The notes under the pieces: model-generated
Told to the model about the DNA's origin: nothing
The model's input: only the letters and a program-made list of their open reading frames with translations
Database searches by the model: none
Program-made: the position numbers and the translations under genes
DNA from: Kineothrix sp. IPX-CK
Lineage (GTDB): Bacteria; Bacillota; Clostridia; Lachnospirales; Lachnospiraceae
DNA: 64,000 bases
Assembly: GCF_039134705.1 (NCBI RefSeq)
Contig: NZ_CP146256.1
Coordinates: forward strand, 1,736,001 to 1,800,000
Reading direction: 5' to 3'
Shown: positions 26,622-36,126 of the stretch, piece after piece
How positions within the stretch are numbered: the stretch's first letter is position 1
Layout of the letters: each line of letters starts with the position of its first letter

Positions 26622-27120
26622 TCTTTCGCCCGGCCCATCCGACGATACGGACAAGAACGATGCCTATGAAGATTCCGATGCTGTCGATTGCCACATCACG
26701 GGAGGATGGCCCCCTGCCTGCAACAAAGGATTGGTGGTACTCATCAAAAGCAGCAAAGCCCACGCAGAATATTCCTGCCACGACCATGAGGGCGAAGCCT
26801 CTGACTCCGTATACATAGAGAGGGAAGGCCACTGTCACTGCCAGGATAAAATATTCCGTAACATGCCCCAGCTTGCGTACATAATGGTGAATGCGGTCTG
26901 CATAATGCTCGATTTGCTCCTCGGAAAAATCCTTATCCAACACTTTGTCGGTGACAGTGACTATTTTGACGCTGACTTTATAGCTGAGCTGGCTGCTGGT
27001 AATGCCATTCTGTTCGGAAAGCTGGAATATCATGTACATGACAAAAAGGGCGGGAACAAACGAAAGCGGCTTTAGCACGAGGCGTAACGTTTTCTTTATA
27101 AATAACAAAATGTATTTCAT
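26590..27120 (-). CDS. VanZ-like membrane protein
   Basis: The 176-residue protein has four hydrophobic segments and the VanZ family blocks RKLGHVTEYFILA, DEYHQSFVAGRGPSSRD and DSIGIFIG. VanZ-like proteins are linked to low-level glycopeptide tolerance and envelope functions; most are uncharacterised. ATG 27120 is chosen because AAAGG lies at good spacing; the ATG six bases earlier is too close to it. There is no vancomycin cluster nearby. Confidence 0.88.
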   Translation of the reverse strand: MKYILLFIKKTLRLVLKPLSFVPALFVMYMIFQLSEQNGITSSQLSYKVSVKIVTVTDKVLDKDFSEEQIEHYADRIHHYVRKLGHVTEYFILAVTVAFPLYVYGVRGFALMVVAGIFCVGFAAFDEYHQSFVAGRGPSSRDVAIDSIGIFIGIVLVRIVGWAGRKTIFRPLSNHK

Positions 27121-27160
27121 AAACATCTACCTTTCAAGGGGTGACGGCTGGCGCCGGAAA

Positions 27161-27194
27161 CAAAAAGCGTATACCATGCAGTATACGCTTTTTG
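27161..27194. terminator. Strong terminator
   Basis: AAAAAGCGTATAC and GTATACGCTTTTT are perfect 13-base complements around a 6-base loop. It ends the cNMP-domain gene transcribed on the minus strand and can work in both directions. Confidence 0.85.
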
Positions 27195-27252
27195 CTTTTG
27201 TATGTAAAATTAAATTTTCTTTATAAATTTATAAATCAACCTGTAATTGATG

Positions 27253-29523
27253 CTACATATCCAGATATTCACGCTGAGCCGCAATCTCAGGCGGAACGGG
27301 CAGGCGGCTCTTTTGCAGCTTTTGATATAGGTTGTCCATGTGATGAAGCTTCTGAGCGCTGCGGATCCGGTACCGGTCCAGAATGTCTTTGTACAAAGGA
27401 TTCATCTTCAGCCGTTCACGTATATCCTTGGAGAACGGGCAGTGAGTAAAGAGAATGTCTCTTGCCACCTTATTAAGACGGGGAGCACCTTTAGCCTCAA
27501 ACATAATCCAGATGATGTAATCCCGTATGAACATTTCCTTGTAACTGTTTTTCGCTTTTTGCATTGCGGATTTAATCTTATCTCTGGCATCGGAGCTGAG
27601 TTCGAGATTCTTCTTATAAAACTGTATGTAGTCGAAGTATTCGCTGGTGAGAGAACGCTCGGAAATATCGTTCCACCTGGCACCCTGAACGCGTTTGCAC
27701 ATTTCCCAGCGGAATTCTCCGGTAAGCCTCGTCATGATGGTAAGCAGGTCTTCCATCTGGAAGACGGAAGACATAAAGCGTGCAGGGGTAGTACGGCGCT
27801 TGCCTTCGATTTCCTGCCACATAACTCCACGGATACCGACATTAGGAAATAGGATAATGTCGGGAAGAACCTCAACGTTAATCATTTCCTTCGCTACGCC
27901 GCCGTCGGGATTGGAATAAATAGTCTCTCGCCCGTATGCGCCGAAATCAATAGAACGGATCCGGGTGATAGACTCGGTGATTCGGTCGGCAGTAACGAGT
28001 GTCTGAGATAGACCCTTCAGCACGTTGTGGTCGGAAAATACCGGACAGAATGTGGAAATACGGCCAAATGTAATCTTATTGACAAGAGGGAACATATTTT
28101 CCAACTCGAATATAACCTTTTTTGCATTGTTCTTGGAAAGCAGAGATTCCTGAGCAGCAGTGATTTTACCCGTCACCTTCAGCTCATGAATGTGAGCCGT
28201 ATAATCGATATCGAATTCATTACGGCTGGGCTCCTTTTCCCCGTTATAAACGGCTTTTAACCATTCATAGGCGGTGTATACATGATTCTCGGGAGAAGAA
28301 GGGAAATTCTCCGCGATGGAGTACAGATAGGAAACATTCTCCATTCCCGCCAACTCTTCGTCCACATACCCGAATTGGAAGAACATCTTCAGAATAGTCG
28401 GGACGGAATCATCGTGAAGGCTGGCTTGAAAAGCGGACATATATATGGTGTAGAAAAGTTTGGTAATATTCATACGCAGTCTGCGGCTGTCGTCATCCAC
28501 CGCATTTTTATCAATCTGCTTCTTATATTCCTCAATATATTTGCGAAAATCTGCGGCAATATCAGGGTCACAGTCCGCATATTCCAGAATAATATCCAGG
28601 GAATGCTCCACGGCGGCGGCATTTTTGGCAAGCTCAGGATCCTCCACGGGAACGTCCGAACCTTTCTCCTCCATGAAGGCGAGAGTTTCTTTGTAAGCGT
28701 TGATCCTTTCTTTGTATAGCTCGTGATCGATAGAGCCAAAGCCTTCCATATTGATCATCATACGGCTTATAGCGGCACTTATGGCAGTGGAATCCTCTTC
28801 GCGCTGACCGATTCTGAAAAACAGTGTAGTATATAAATCGAAAAGATCCAGTCTATTCTCGTTCATGAGCAGTCTGGCAATGTCTGATTTATAATCGTAC
28901 ATAATAAGGCATACGGACATAATTTCAGCGATGTCCTGACTGGTCTTCATGAGCAGACCATTTAAATAGTCGAAGTAGGGAACCGGAGACATAGGAAGCG
29001 TCTGCGTTACAACTGTGGACATGTTTTCGTAAAAGTCGGTGAGCCATTGAGGAATATCTTCCTCCAATGCCAGAGGCTCTATAGTCTCCAAATCGGGCAG
29101 TGCACGGGGAGATATGCGGTACCGTTCGCTGAGCTTCACGTATTCATTGTAACTGTCCGTTAAGTACTGATACAGATTATTGCAGTCGTATTTGGAGAAT
29201 TCGTAGACCTCCAGAACATTTTTCATCTGCTTATAGCAGGAAGAAGTAACGAGCTGCGCGAAATTTGGATTTTTACCAAACATAACGGGAAGCCCGCCCA
29301 CACTGTATGGAATGGATGCTATTGTAACATCGTCCGACGCTATGTAGGTAAAGATATAAGTATTGAAATATAACTCGCAGAGACCTATAATGTCTCCCTT
29401 GTCCAAAAAAAATTCGCCGTCCGAATATACGGCGCGTACCGTTCCTGTCAAAATCGTATGCAGAGCGTTAAACGGCTGCCCGCTCTCGCAAATTGTAGTG
29501 CCCATTTTAATTTCTTTTGCCAT
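27253..29523 (-). CDS. Large protein with N-terminal cyclic-nucleotide-binding domain, function unknown
   Basis: The 756-residue protein begins with a Crp-type cNMP-binding jelly roll (about residues 8-75: ICESGQPFNALHTILTGTV, then DKGDIIGLCELYF). The remaining ~650 residues match no family I recognise and lack a helix-turn-helix, GGDEF or kinase motif. They are mainly helical and acidic, with a late basic region around residues 600-756. There is no signal peptide or membrane segment. AGGAGGGG precedes the start. It is divergent from a hypothetical protein and a TetR regulator. The residues that would contact cAMP are not evident, so the domain may be a scaffold or bind another ligand. Confidence 0.8.
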   Translation of the reverse strand: MAKEIKMGTTICESGQPFNALHTILTGTVRAVYSDGEFFLDKGDIIGLCELYFNTYIFTYIASDDVTIASIPYSVGGLPVMFGKNPNFAQLVTSSCYKQMKNVLEVYEFSKYDCNNLYQYLTDSYNEYVKLSERYRISPRALPDLETIEPLALEEDIPQWLTDFYENMSTVVTQTLPMSPVPYFDYLNGLLMKTSQDIAEIMSVCLIMYDYKSDIARLLMNENRLDLFDLYTTLFFRIGQREEDSTAISAAISRMMINMEGFGSIDHELYKERINAYKETLAFMEEKGSDVPVEDPELAKNAAAVEHSLDIILEYADCDPDIAADFRKYIEEYKKQIDKNAVDDDSRRLRMNITKLFYTIYMSAFQASLHDDSVPTILKMFFQFGYVDEELAGMENVSYLYSIAENFPSSPENHVYTAYEWLKAVYNGEKEPSRNEFDIDYTAHIHELKVTGKITAAQESLLSKNNAKKVIFELENMFPLVNKITFGRISTFCPVFSDHNVLKGLSQTLVTADRITESITRIRSIDFGAYGRETIYSNPDGGVAKEMINVEVLPDIILFPNVGIRGVMWQEIEGKRRTTPARFMSSVFQMEDLLTIMTRLTGEFRWEMCKRVQGARWNDISERSLTSEYFDYIQFYKKNLELSSDARDKIKSAMQKAKNSYKEMFIRDYIIWIMFEAKGAPRLNKVARDILFTHCPFSKDIRERLKMNPLYKDILDRYRIRSAQKLHHMDNLYQKLQKSRLPVPPEIAAQREYLDM

Positions 29524-29566
29524 GTTGCCCCTCCTGCTGACATTTTTCCTTATAATAATTGTTTAT

Positions 29567-29595
29567 ATTATACTAACTTTGGTTATGAAATACAA
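29567..29595 (-). promoter_or_regulatory. Promoter of the cNMP-domain gene
   Basis: On the minus strand TTGTAT (29595-29590) and TATAAT (29572-29567) are 17 bases apart, 44 bases before the start codon. Confidence 0.65.
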
Positions 29596-29644
29596 CAGAA
29601 GATTCCCTTTTTTGACAAGAGTCGCTGTACTTTTTTTCATTTTA

Positions 29645-29653
29645 TGTTATACT
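29645..29653 (+). promoter_or_regulatory. Extended -10 promoter for the 29690 gene
   Basis: TGTTATACT is an extended -10 element 37 bases before the start codon. No strong -35 is present at the usual distance. Confidence 0.4.
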
Positions 29654-29689
29654 TAAAAGAACTAAGGATAAACCGAGGGGGACAGCTCA

Positions 29690-30172
29690 ATGGATAAAGA
29701 CACACTTTACATACAGGAAATTGTGAACGGATATAGACCGGACGTTGAGAGGCTGGTCAGGTATATTCCGTGGCTGGAATCGAAAACAGGGATTAATGTG
29801 TCCAATATGTACAAAGGGGAAGGGATTGCGGAGCACTCTATATCTTTTCCGGTGTATGAGAGTACCTTGATGAGCCTTGTGCAGGATGCGCGAAGAACCA
29901 ATCTGCTGGACAGGAACTATGCCTATGTTTATTCCAGAAACCGTATAAGAAGCGCATCGGACGAACAGAGGCTGATAGCGGTCGCTACCATACGCGAAAT
30001 GGATATGCTGAAGGGTATATTGTCCAAGTATATTCTGGGCGGCATGACAAAAGGAAGACTGTGGACAGAGGGAGTTTCTAACGGCTCCATTCTAAAGGTA
30101 TTGCTCAAGATGAAGGAAATTCTTGAGTATTGGGATAAACCGATAGAACTAAGCGGGGCAGGGATTGAGTAA
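29690..30172 (+). CDS. Conserved hypothetical protein
   Basis: The 160-residue protein has a strong GAGGGGG ribosome site and protein-like composition but no motif I can assign. It has a YIPWLESKTG segment followed by SFPVYESTLMSLVQDARRTN and a helical C-terminal half rich in Arg and Leu. There is no signal peptide or membrane segment. It lies 13 bases before a TetR regulator gene, so they are co-transcribed, and is divergent from the large cNMP-domain protein. Confidence 0.7.
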   Translation: MDKDTLYIQEIVNGYRPDVERLVRYIPWLESKTGINVSNMYKGEGIAEHSISFPVYESTLMSLVQDARRTNLLDRNYAYVYSRNRIRSASDEQRLIAVATIREMDMLKGILSKYILGGMTKGRLWTEGVSNGSILKVLLKMKEILEYWDKPIELSGAGIE

Positions 30173-30185
30173 GGGGTTCGTATAG

Positions 30186-30770
30186 ATGAGTGAAAAATCG
30201 GCGCAGAAGCGAATGTATATATTGGAGACGGCAAGAAAGGTATTTATGGAGAAGGGCTTTAAGAACGTTACGATGAAGGACATCGTAGAAGCCTGTGAGA
30301 TAAGCCGCGGAGGTCTGTACTTGTATTTTGCCAGTACGGAAGAGATTTTTATGGAAGTGTTGAAGCTGGAGACGGAAGAAACAGATGATGTTTTCTCGGG
30401 AAGCATCGGAGAAGATGCGGCGCCCTCTGATATTCTTGCGCTGTTTTTGAAGGAGCAGAAAAAAGAGCTGCTGAGTAAGAAGAATAATCTTACTATGGCG
30501 GTATACGAATTCTTTTTTGCAAACAAATTTCCTAAGAAGGGCCATTTGTTAAAGCAGCAATTCGATGCTGCGGTGAAAATTATAGAGAAGTTGATCGAGG
30601 CCGGAGTGGCCGCGGGAGAATTCTACTGCGAAGACCCGTTGGGAGCGGCGAGAAATATCATGTACGTACTGGAAGGGCTGAAAATAGTTTCTCAGACGAG
30701 AGGGATTACAGAGGACATTGTGGACAGAGAAGTTATGTATATTATGCAGGGCCTCGTTATGGAAGAATAG
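30186..30770 (+). CDS. TetR-family transcriptional regulator
   Basis: The 194-residue protein has the TetR DNA-binding helices at the N-terminus: ILETARKVFMEKGFKNVTMK, then IVEACEISRGGLYLYFASTEEIF. The C-terminal ligand domain has no assignable specificity. It follows the hypothetical gene at 29690 by 13 bases. Targets are unknown; the divergent gene pair is a candidate. Confidence 0.92.
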   Translation: MSEKSAQKRMYILETARKVFMEKGFKNVTMKDIVEACEISRGGLYLYFASTEEIFMEVLKLETEETDDVFSGSIGEDAAPSDILALFLKEQKKELLSKKNNLTMAVYEFFFANKFPKKGHLLKQQFDAAVKIIEKLIEAGVAAGEFYCEDPLGAARNIMYVLEGLKIVSQTRGITEDIVDREVMYIMQGLVMEE

Positions 30771-30785
30771 AATTAGTGGAATGGC

Positions 30786-30820
30786 AAATGCTTCAAAGAG
30801 GATACTTTGGGGCATTTTTT
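30786..30820 (+). terminator. Terminator after the TetR gene
   Basis: AAATGC-TT-CAAAG pairs with CTTTG-GG-GCATTT and is followed by a T-run. Confidence 0.75.
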
Positions 30821-30862
30821 ATGCTGCTATTTCCCTTTTTCGCAAAATATTTGGATATACCA

Positions 30863-30890
30863 TTGAAAATTAGTCAGGATTCGTTATAAT
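30863..30890 (+). promoter_or_regulatory. purL promoter
   Basis: TTGAAA (30863-30868) and TATAAT (30885-30890) are 16 bases apart, 76 bases before the purL start. No purine riboswitch aptamer was recognised in the leader. Confidence 0.65.
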
Positions 30891-30966
30891 TAAGAATAGT
30901 CATCAATTGGAGGATTGTTAGGCAATCTTTTCTGATGTTAAAAAAATGGAGGAAAGTAAATTCATC

Positions 30967-33900
30967 ATGGGAAATGTGAAACGCATTTATGTAGAAAAGA
31001 AGGAACCCTTTGCCGTAAAGGCGAAAGAGCTGAAGGAGGAAATCCGAAGTTACTTAGGCATATCGGGCGTAAAAGACGTGAGAATGTTCATACGTTACGA
31101 TGTTGAGAACCTATCAGAAGATACTTTTGAGGCTGCCTGCAGGATTGTTTTTTCAGAGCCGCCGGTGGATATCCTTTATAAGGAGAACTTCGAGATACCT
31201 GCGAACGGAAAAGTGTTCAGCGTGGAATATCTGCCAGGACAGTTCGATCAGCGTGCGGATTCCGCAGTTCAGTGTGTGAAATTTTTACGGGAAAATGAGC
31301 AGCCCATTATTAGGACGGCAGTCACTTATCTCGTAATAGGAGACGTTTCCGAGGATGAATTTGAGAAAATAAAAGCGTATTGCATCAATCCGGTGGATTC
31401 CAGAGAGACGGATATGATGAAGCCGGATACTCTTGTTACACAGTTCGAGGAACCGGAAGACGTTTCCGTTCTGGATGGATTTAAGGATATGCCGGAAAGG
31501 GAGTTAGAGGAATTATACGAGTCTTTGGGGCTTGCCATGACGTTCAGGGACTTTAAGCACATTCAGAATTATTTCAAAAATGATGAGCGCAGAAATCCTA
31601 CCATGACGGAAATCAGAGTGCTCGATACATATTGGTCAGACCACTGCCGCCATACTACCTTCTCTACGGAGCTTAAGAACGTGGAGTTCGGCGAAGGCTA
31701 CTACAGGACCCCTATCGAAACAACGTATCAGAGTTATCTCGATACGAGAGAAGAAATTTTCAGAGGCAGAAAGGACAAGTTCATCTGTTTGATGGATCTG
31801 GCACTCATGGCGATGCGTAAGCTGAAAAAGGACGGAAAGCTAAACGATATGGAGGAGTCCGATGAAATCAATGCGTGCTCTGTCATCGTTCCTGTGGAAA
31901 TAGATTACGGCGAGGGAATGGTAAACGAGGAGTGGCTCGTGTTCTTTAAGAATGAGACCCATAACCATCCTACGGAAATAGAGCCTTTCGGTGGTGCAGC
32001 AACCTGCCTTGGCGGTGCGATCCGCGATCCTCTTTCAGGACGGGGCTATGTATATCAGGCGATGCGCGTGACCGGTGCGGCGGACCCGACGGTACCGGTG
32101 GCGGAGACGTTAAAAGGAAAACTGTCCCAGAAGAAGCTTGTGCGCGGTGCAGCCAGCGGCTATTCTTCTTATGGCAACCAGATAGGACTGGCGACCGGTT
32201 ATGTAAAGGAGATTTATCATCCCGATTATGTGGCGAAGAGAATGGAAATCGGCGCGGTAATGGGAGCAGCGCCCAGACGCAACGTTATTCGTGAGAAGTC
32301 CGATCCTGATGATATTATCATCCTTCTTGGAGGAAGGACAGGCAGGGACGGCTGCGGAGGAGCTACAGGGTCCTCCAAGGTGCATACGGAGAATTCTATC
32401 GAGACCTGCGGTGCGGAGGTGCAGAAAGGAAACGCGCCTACAGAACGCAAGATTCAGAGACTTTTCAGAAGAGAAGAAGTGAGCAGGATCATAAAAAAAT
32501 GCAACGATTTCGGTGCAGGCGGCGTTTCTGTGGCGATCGGCGAGCTTGCGGACGGGTTGATCGTAGACTTGGATAAGGTGCCGAAGAAGTATGCGGGCCT
32601 GGACGGCACGGAGTTAGCTATTTCAGAATCTCAGGAAAGAATGGCTGTAGTAGTAGGTCCTTCCGATGCAGACAGCTTCTTGGACTTTGCAGCGCAGGAG
32701 AATCTGGAAGCGGTTCCCGTTGCCGTTGTGACGAAGGAGCCGAGGCTCGTTTTAAAATGGCGCGGTAAGGAAATCGTTAACATTAAGAGAACATTTCTCG
32801 ATACCAACGGCGCTCATCAGGAAACGAATGTAAATGTGGATATTCCCAAAAAAGAAGAAAATTATTTCGATTATATAGCGATTCCTTCGGTAAAGGAGAA
32901 ATTGGAAGAAGAGGACGTGAAAGCGGCATGGCTTGCGGGACTCAATGATTTGAATGTATGCTCCCAAAAAGGATTGGTGGAAATGTTCGACTCATCTATC
33001 GGTGCAGCTTCCGTGCTCATGCCTTACGGCGGTAAATATCAGTTGACAGAGACGCAGGTAATGGCGGCGAAGCTTCCGGTATTAAAAGGAAAAACCGATG
33101 CGGTTACTCTTATGAGCTACGGTTTCGATCCCTATCTTTCCTCATGGAGCCCATATCATGGAGCGATTTATGCGGTGACGGAATCCATGGCGAAGATTGT
33201 TGCGGCAGGCGGTGATTTTAGAAATATCCGCTTTACCTTCCAGGAATATTTCAGGCGCATGACTTCGGAACCGGAACGTTGGAGTCAGCCTTTTGCAGCT
33301 CTTTTAGGTGCATATGACGCGCAGATCGGATACGGCCTTGCGTCCATCGGTGGTAAGGACAGCATGTCGGGAACCTTTCAGGATATTGACGTACCTCCTA
33401 CTCTTGTATCTTTTGCTGTGGATGTAGCGAAAGAGGGCAATATCGTAACACCGGAGCTTAAGAGTGCAGGAAATAAGTTGGTTCAGTTCTGGATCGATAA
33501 GGATGAATACGATATTCCGATTTATGAAAATGTTATGAATTTGTATCAGCAGATTACTCTGCTTATTGAAGAAGGAGTTATTGTGTCCGCCTATGCACAG
33601 GATGCTAAGGGCCTCGTTTCTTCCATCAGCAAGATGGCATTCGGCAATAAATTGGGCGTGAATATGTCAGGGGAGCTGTCTGCAAAGGAATTGTTTGAAA
33701 ATGGTTTAGGTGATATTGTGGCGGAGGTGACAGCGGATAATCTGGAGAAATTGAGTGAGCTTCCGAACTGCCGTGTGGTAGGTGAGGTAACAGAGGAACC
33801 GGAATTTACCTATAAGGATGTTCATATCTCCATGGAAGAGGCTCTGTCGGCATGGACTTCCAAGTTAGAAAAGGTATTTCCGACGAAGGCGGTGAAAGAA

Positions 33901-34767
33901 ACGACGCCTGTAGAGTCTCCGCTTTATACGGCAGACAGAGTTTATATATGCAGAAACAAGGTGGCGAAGCCTACGGTATTCATTCCGGTATTTCCGGGGA
34001 CGAACTGTGAGTATGACAGCGCGAAGGCGTTTGAGCGTGCCGGAGCGAAGGCAGTGACGAAGATATTTAGAAACCTGACGGCAGAGGACATCAGAGATTC
34101 CGTAGAGGTGTTTGAAAAGGCGATAAACGATGCACAGATTATTATGTTTCCGGGAGGATTTTCCGCAGGTGATGAGCCGGACGGAAGCGCGAAATTCTTT
34201 GCTACCGCATTCCAGAACGCAAAAATAAAAGAATCGGTCATGAAGCTGTTAAACGAAAGGGATGGTCTTGCCCTTGGTGTCTGCAACGGATTCCAGGCAT
34301 TGATTAAGCTCGGCCTTGTTCCTTTTGGAGAAATCGTAGGACAGAAGGAGGATTCTCCGACTCTTACCTTTAATACAATTAATCGTCATATTTCCAAGAT
34401 GGTATATACGAAAGTAGTATCCAATAAATCCCCTTGGCTTCAGGAAGCGGAAGTGGGCAAGACCTACGCGAATCCGGCCTCCCATGGAGAGGGACGTTTC
34501 GTTGCCCCGAAGGAATGGGTGGATAAATTGTTTGCAAACGGTCAGGTGGCTACGCAGTATGCGGATATCGACGGCAATGTTTCCATGGATGAGGAATGGA
34601 ACGTGAATGGTTCCTATGCCGCTATCGAAGGAATCACTTCACCGGACGGAAGATGTTTTGGCAAGATGGCACATGCGGAACGCCGTGACTGCTCCGTTGC
34701 AATCAACATTTACGGAGAGCAGGATATGAAGATATTCGAATCGGGCGTATATTACTTCACAAGATAA
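30967..34767 (+). CDS. purL: Phosphoribosylformylglycinamidine synthase, single-chain
   Basis: The enzyme converts FGAR to FGAM with glutamine and ATP in purine synthesis. At 1266 residues it is the large fused form: N-terminal PurS-like part, two AIRS-type synthase halves (TYWSDHCRHTTFSTEL; KNETHNHPTEIEPFGGAATC; ASIGGKDSMSGT) and a C-terminal class I glutaminase with nucleophile Cys in LALGVCNGFQALIKLGL and ASHGEGRF. I start at ATG 30967 (MGNVKRIYVEKK), preceded by GGAGGAAAG with somewhat long spacing; a longer in-frame ATG at 30946 has no site. It stands alone between terminators. Confidence 0.96.
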   Translation: MGNVKRIYVEKKEPFAVKAKELKEEIRSYLGISGVKDVRMFIRYDVENLSEDTFEAACRIVFSEPPVDILYKENFEIPANGKVFSVEYLPGQFDQRADSAVQCVKFLRENEQPIIRTAVTYLVIGDVSEDEFEKIKAYCINPVDSRETDMMKPDTLVTQFEEPEDVSVLDGFKDMPERELEELYESLGLAMTFRDFKHIQNYFKNDERRNPTMTEIRVLDTYWSDHCRHTTFSTELKNVEFGEGYYRTPIETTYQSYLDTREEIFRGRKDKFICLMDLALMAMRKLKKDGKLNDMEESDEINACSVIVPVEIDYGEGMVNEEWLVFFKNETHNHPTEIEPFGGAATCLGGAIRDPLSGRGYVYQAMRVTGAADPTVPVAETLKGKLSQKKLVRGAASGYSSYGNQIGLATGYVKEIYHPDYVAKRMEIGAVMGAAPRRNVIREKSDPDDIIILLGGRTGRDGCGGATGSSKVHTENSIETCGAEVQKGNAPTERKIQRLFRREEVSRIIKKCNDFGAGGVSVAIGELADGLIVDLDKVPKKYAGLDGTELAISESQERMAVVVGPSDADSFLDFAAQENLEAVPVAVVTKEPRLVLKWRGKEIVNIKRTFLDTNGAHQETNVNVDIPKKEENYFDYIAIPSVKEKLEEEDVKAAWLAGLNDLNVCSQKGLVEMFDSSIGAASVLMPYGGKYQLTETQVMAAKLPVLKGKTDAVTLMSYGFDPYLSSWSPYHGAIYAVTESMAKIVAAGGDFRNIRFTFQEYFRRMTSEPERWSQPFAALLGAYDAQIGYGLASIGGKDSMSGTFQDIDVPPTLVSFAVDVAKEGNIVTPELKSAGNKLVQFWIDKDEYDIPIYENVMNLYQQITLLIEEGVIVSAYAQDAKGLVSSISKMAFGNKLGVNMSGELSAKELFENGLGDIVAEVTADNLEKLSELPNCRVVGEVTEEPEFTYKDVHISMEEALSAWTSKLEKVFPTKAVKETTPVESPLYTADRVYICRNKVAKPTVFIPVFPGTNCEYDSAKAFERAGAKAVTKIFRNLTAEDIRDSVEVFEKAINDAQIIMFPGGFSAGDEPDGSAKFFATAFQNAKIKESVMKLLNERDGLALGVCNGFQALIKLGLVPFGEIVGQKEDSPTLTFNTINRHISKMVYTKVVSNKSPWLQEAEVGKTYANPASHGEGRFVAPKEWVDKLFANGQVATQYADIDGNVSMDEEWNVNGSYAAIEGITSPDGRCFGKMAHAERRDCSVAINIYGEQDMKIFESGVYYFTR

Positions 34768-34770
34768 TTA

Positions 34771-34811
34771 TAAAACCATGGGAAGATGTTTGCGGATTTC
34801 CATGGTTTTAT
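34771..34811. terminator. Terminator between purL and carA
   Basis: TAAAACCATGGGAA and TTTCCATGGTTTTA pair with one G-U wobble around a 12-base loop and are followed by a T-rich stretch. Confidence 0.85.
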
Positions 34812-34839
34812 TATATAGTAGAATAATTTTAAATATGTG

Positions 34840-34868
34840 TTGAAACATACAAGATGCTGTGCTAAAAT
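34840..34868 (+). promoter_or_regulatory. carAB promoter
   Basis: TTGAAA (34840-34845) and TAAAAT (34863-34868) are exactly 17 bases apart. The short leader leaves no room for a PyrR attenuator. Confidence 0.75.
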
Positions 34869-34905
34869 AAGATAATTTGGATAAAATTTAGAGAGAGGAC
34901 GACGG

Positions 34906-36126
34906 GTGAAAAAAATGAACGTATTTCCAATGAAGTCATTTTTAATTTTGGAGGACGGCACAGTTTTTGAGGGGATTCATATCGGTGCCAAAAAAGAAAT
35001 CATCAGTGAAATAGTTTTCAATACGTCCATGGCGGGCTATCCGGAAGTACTTACGGATCCTTCCTATGCGGGACAAGCCGTGTGCATGACCTATCCGCTT
35101 ATCGGTAACTACGGAGTATGCAGAGACGATATGGAATCTAAGAAACCGTGGCCCGATGGATTTATTGTACGGGAATTGTCGAGAGTTTCCAGCAATTTCC
35201 GCTCGGATATGACGATTCAGGAATTTCTGGAGGAATATGGAGTGCCGGGAATCGCAGGAATCGATACGAGAGCCCTTACGAAGATTTTGCGGGAAAAGGG
35301 CACGATGAACGGAATGATCACAACGAGGGAAGATTATGATTTGAATGAAATCATACCCAGATTAAAAGAGTACACTACGGGAAAAGTGGTGGAAAAGGTA
35401 ACCTGTGAACATAAATATGAAGTAAAGGGTTCTGTATCCCTGGAGGAAAACGGAGCAGTTTCCGGAAGTGCCAGATTTGATAAGGAATCGTATGAAAAAG
35501 GAACTCATGAGAAGAAACCGAGTATGGTAAAAGCCTTAAACGGCGCCGGCAAGAAGGTTGCGCTGTTAGACTTCGGAGCGAAGGATAATATCGCTGACGC
35601 GCTCGCGAAAAGGGGCTGTGCTGTTACCGTATATCCCGCACTTACAAAGGCGGAAGAAATCATCGCGGATGCACCGGACGGCATCATGTTAAGCAACGGA
35701 CCGGGCGACCCGAAGGAATGCACCTCTATTATAGAAGAAATTAATAAGCTATATCAAACGAACATTCCCATTTTTGCAATATGTTTAGGACATCAGCTCA
35801 TGGCGCTTGCGACGGGAGCTGATACTTTTAAAATGAAATATGGCCACCGGGGCGGAAATCATCCGGTAAAAGACTTGCAGACCGGCAGAGTCTATATTTC
35901 CTCACAGAACCATGGATATGTGGTGGATATGGACAAGCTCGACCCTGGCATTGCCATACCAGCATTTATCAATGTGAATGATGGAACGAACGAAGGTCTT
36001 TCCTATACCGGCAAGAATATTTTCACCGTACAGTTTCATCCGGAAGCATGTCCGGGACCTCAGGATTCCGGGTATTTGTTTGACAGGTTTATTGATATGA
36101 TGAAAGCGAGGAAAGAAGATGCCTAA
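34906..36126 (+). CDS. carA: Carbamoyl-phosphate synthase small subunit
   Basis: CarA is the glutaminase that feeds ammonia to CarB for carbamoyl phosphate, used in pyrimidine and arginine synthesis. The protein (406 residues from GTG 34906, or 403 from ATG 34915) has the N-terminal block MAGYPEVLTDPSYAGQ and a class I glutaminase domain with Cys in FAICLGHQLMALA and His-Glu in VQFHPEA. A GAGAGAGG site at 34890-34897 favours the GTG. Residues around 170-195 form a longer, charged linker than usual. It overlaps carB by 8 bases. Confidence 0.96.
   Translation: MKKMNVFPMKSFLILEDGTVFEGIHIGAKKEIISEIVFNTSMAGYPEVLTDPSYAGQAVCMTYPLIGNYGVCRDDMESKKPWPDGFIVRELSRVSSNFRSDMTIQEFLEEYGVPGIAGIDTRALTKILREKGTMNGMITTREDYDLNEIIPRLKEYTTGKVVEKVTCEHKYEVKGSVSLEENGAVSGSARFDKESYEKGTHEKKPSMVKALNGAGKKVALLDFGAKDNIADALAKRGCAVTVYPALTKAEEIIADAPDGIMLSNGPGDPKECTSIIEEINKLYQTNIPIFAICLGHQLMALATGADTFKMKYGHRGGNHPVKDLQTGRVYISSQNHGYVVDMDKLDPGIAIPAFINVNDGTNEGLSYTGKNIFTVQFHPEACPGPQDSGYLFDRFIDMMKARKEDA

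Noticed and set aside
26479..27075. 198-codon + strand ORF opposite the VanZ-like gene
   Set aside because: VanZ motifs on the minus strand are clear; the + frame has no motif and no ribosome site.
26590..27120. Vancomycin resistance cluster
   Set aside because: Only a VanZ-like protein is present, with no ligase, dehydrogenase or dipeptidase genes.
30105..30545. 146-codon minus strand ORF
   Set aside because: It is antisense to the TetR gene, which has a recognisable DNA-binding domain.
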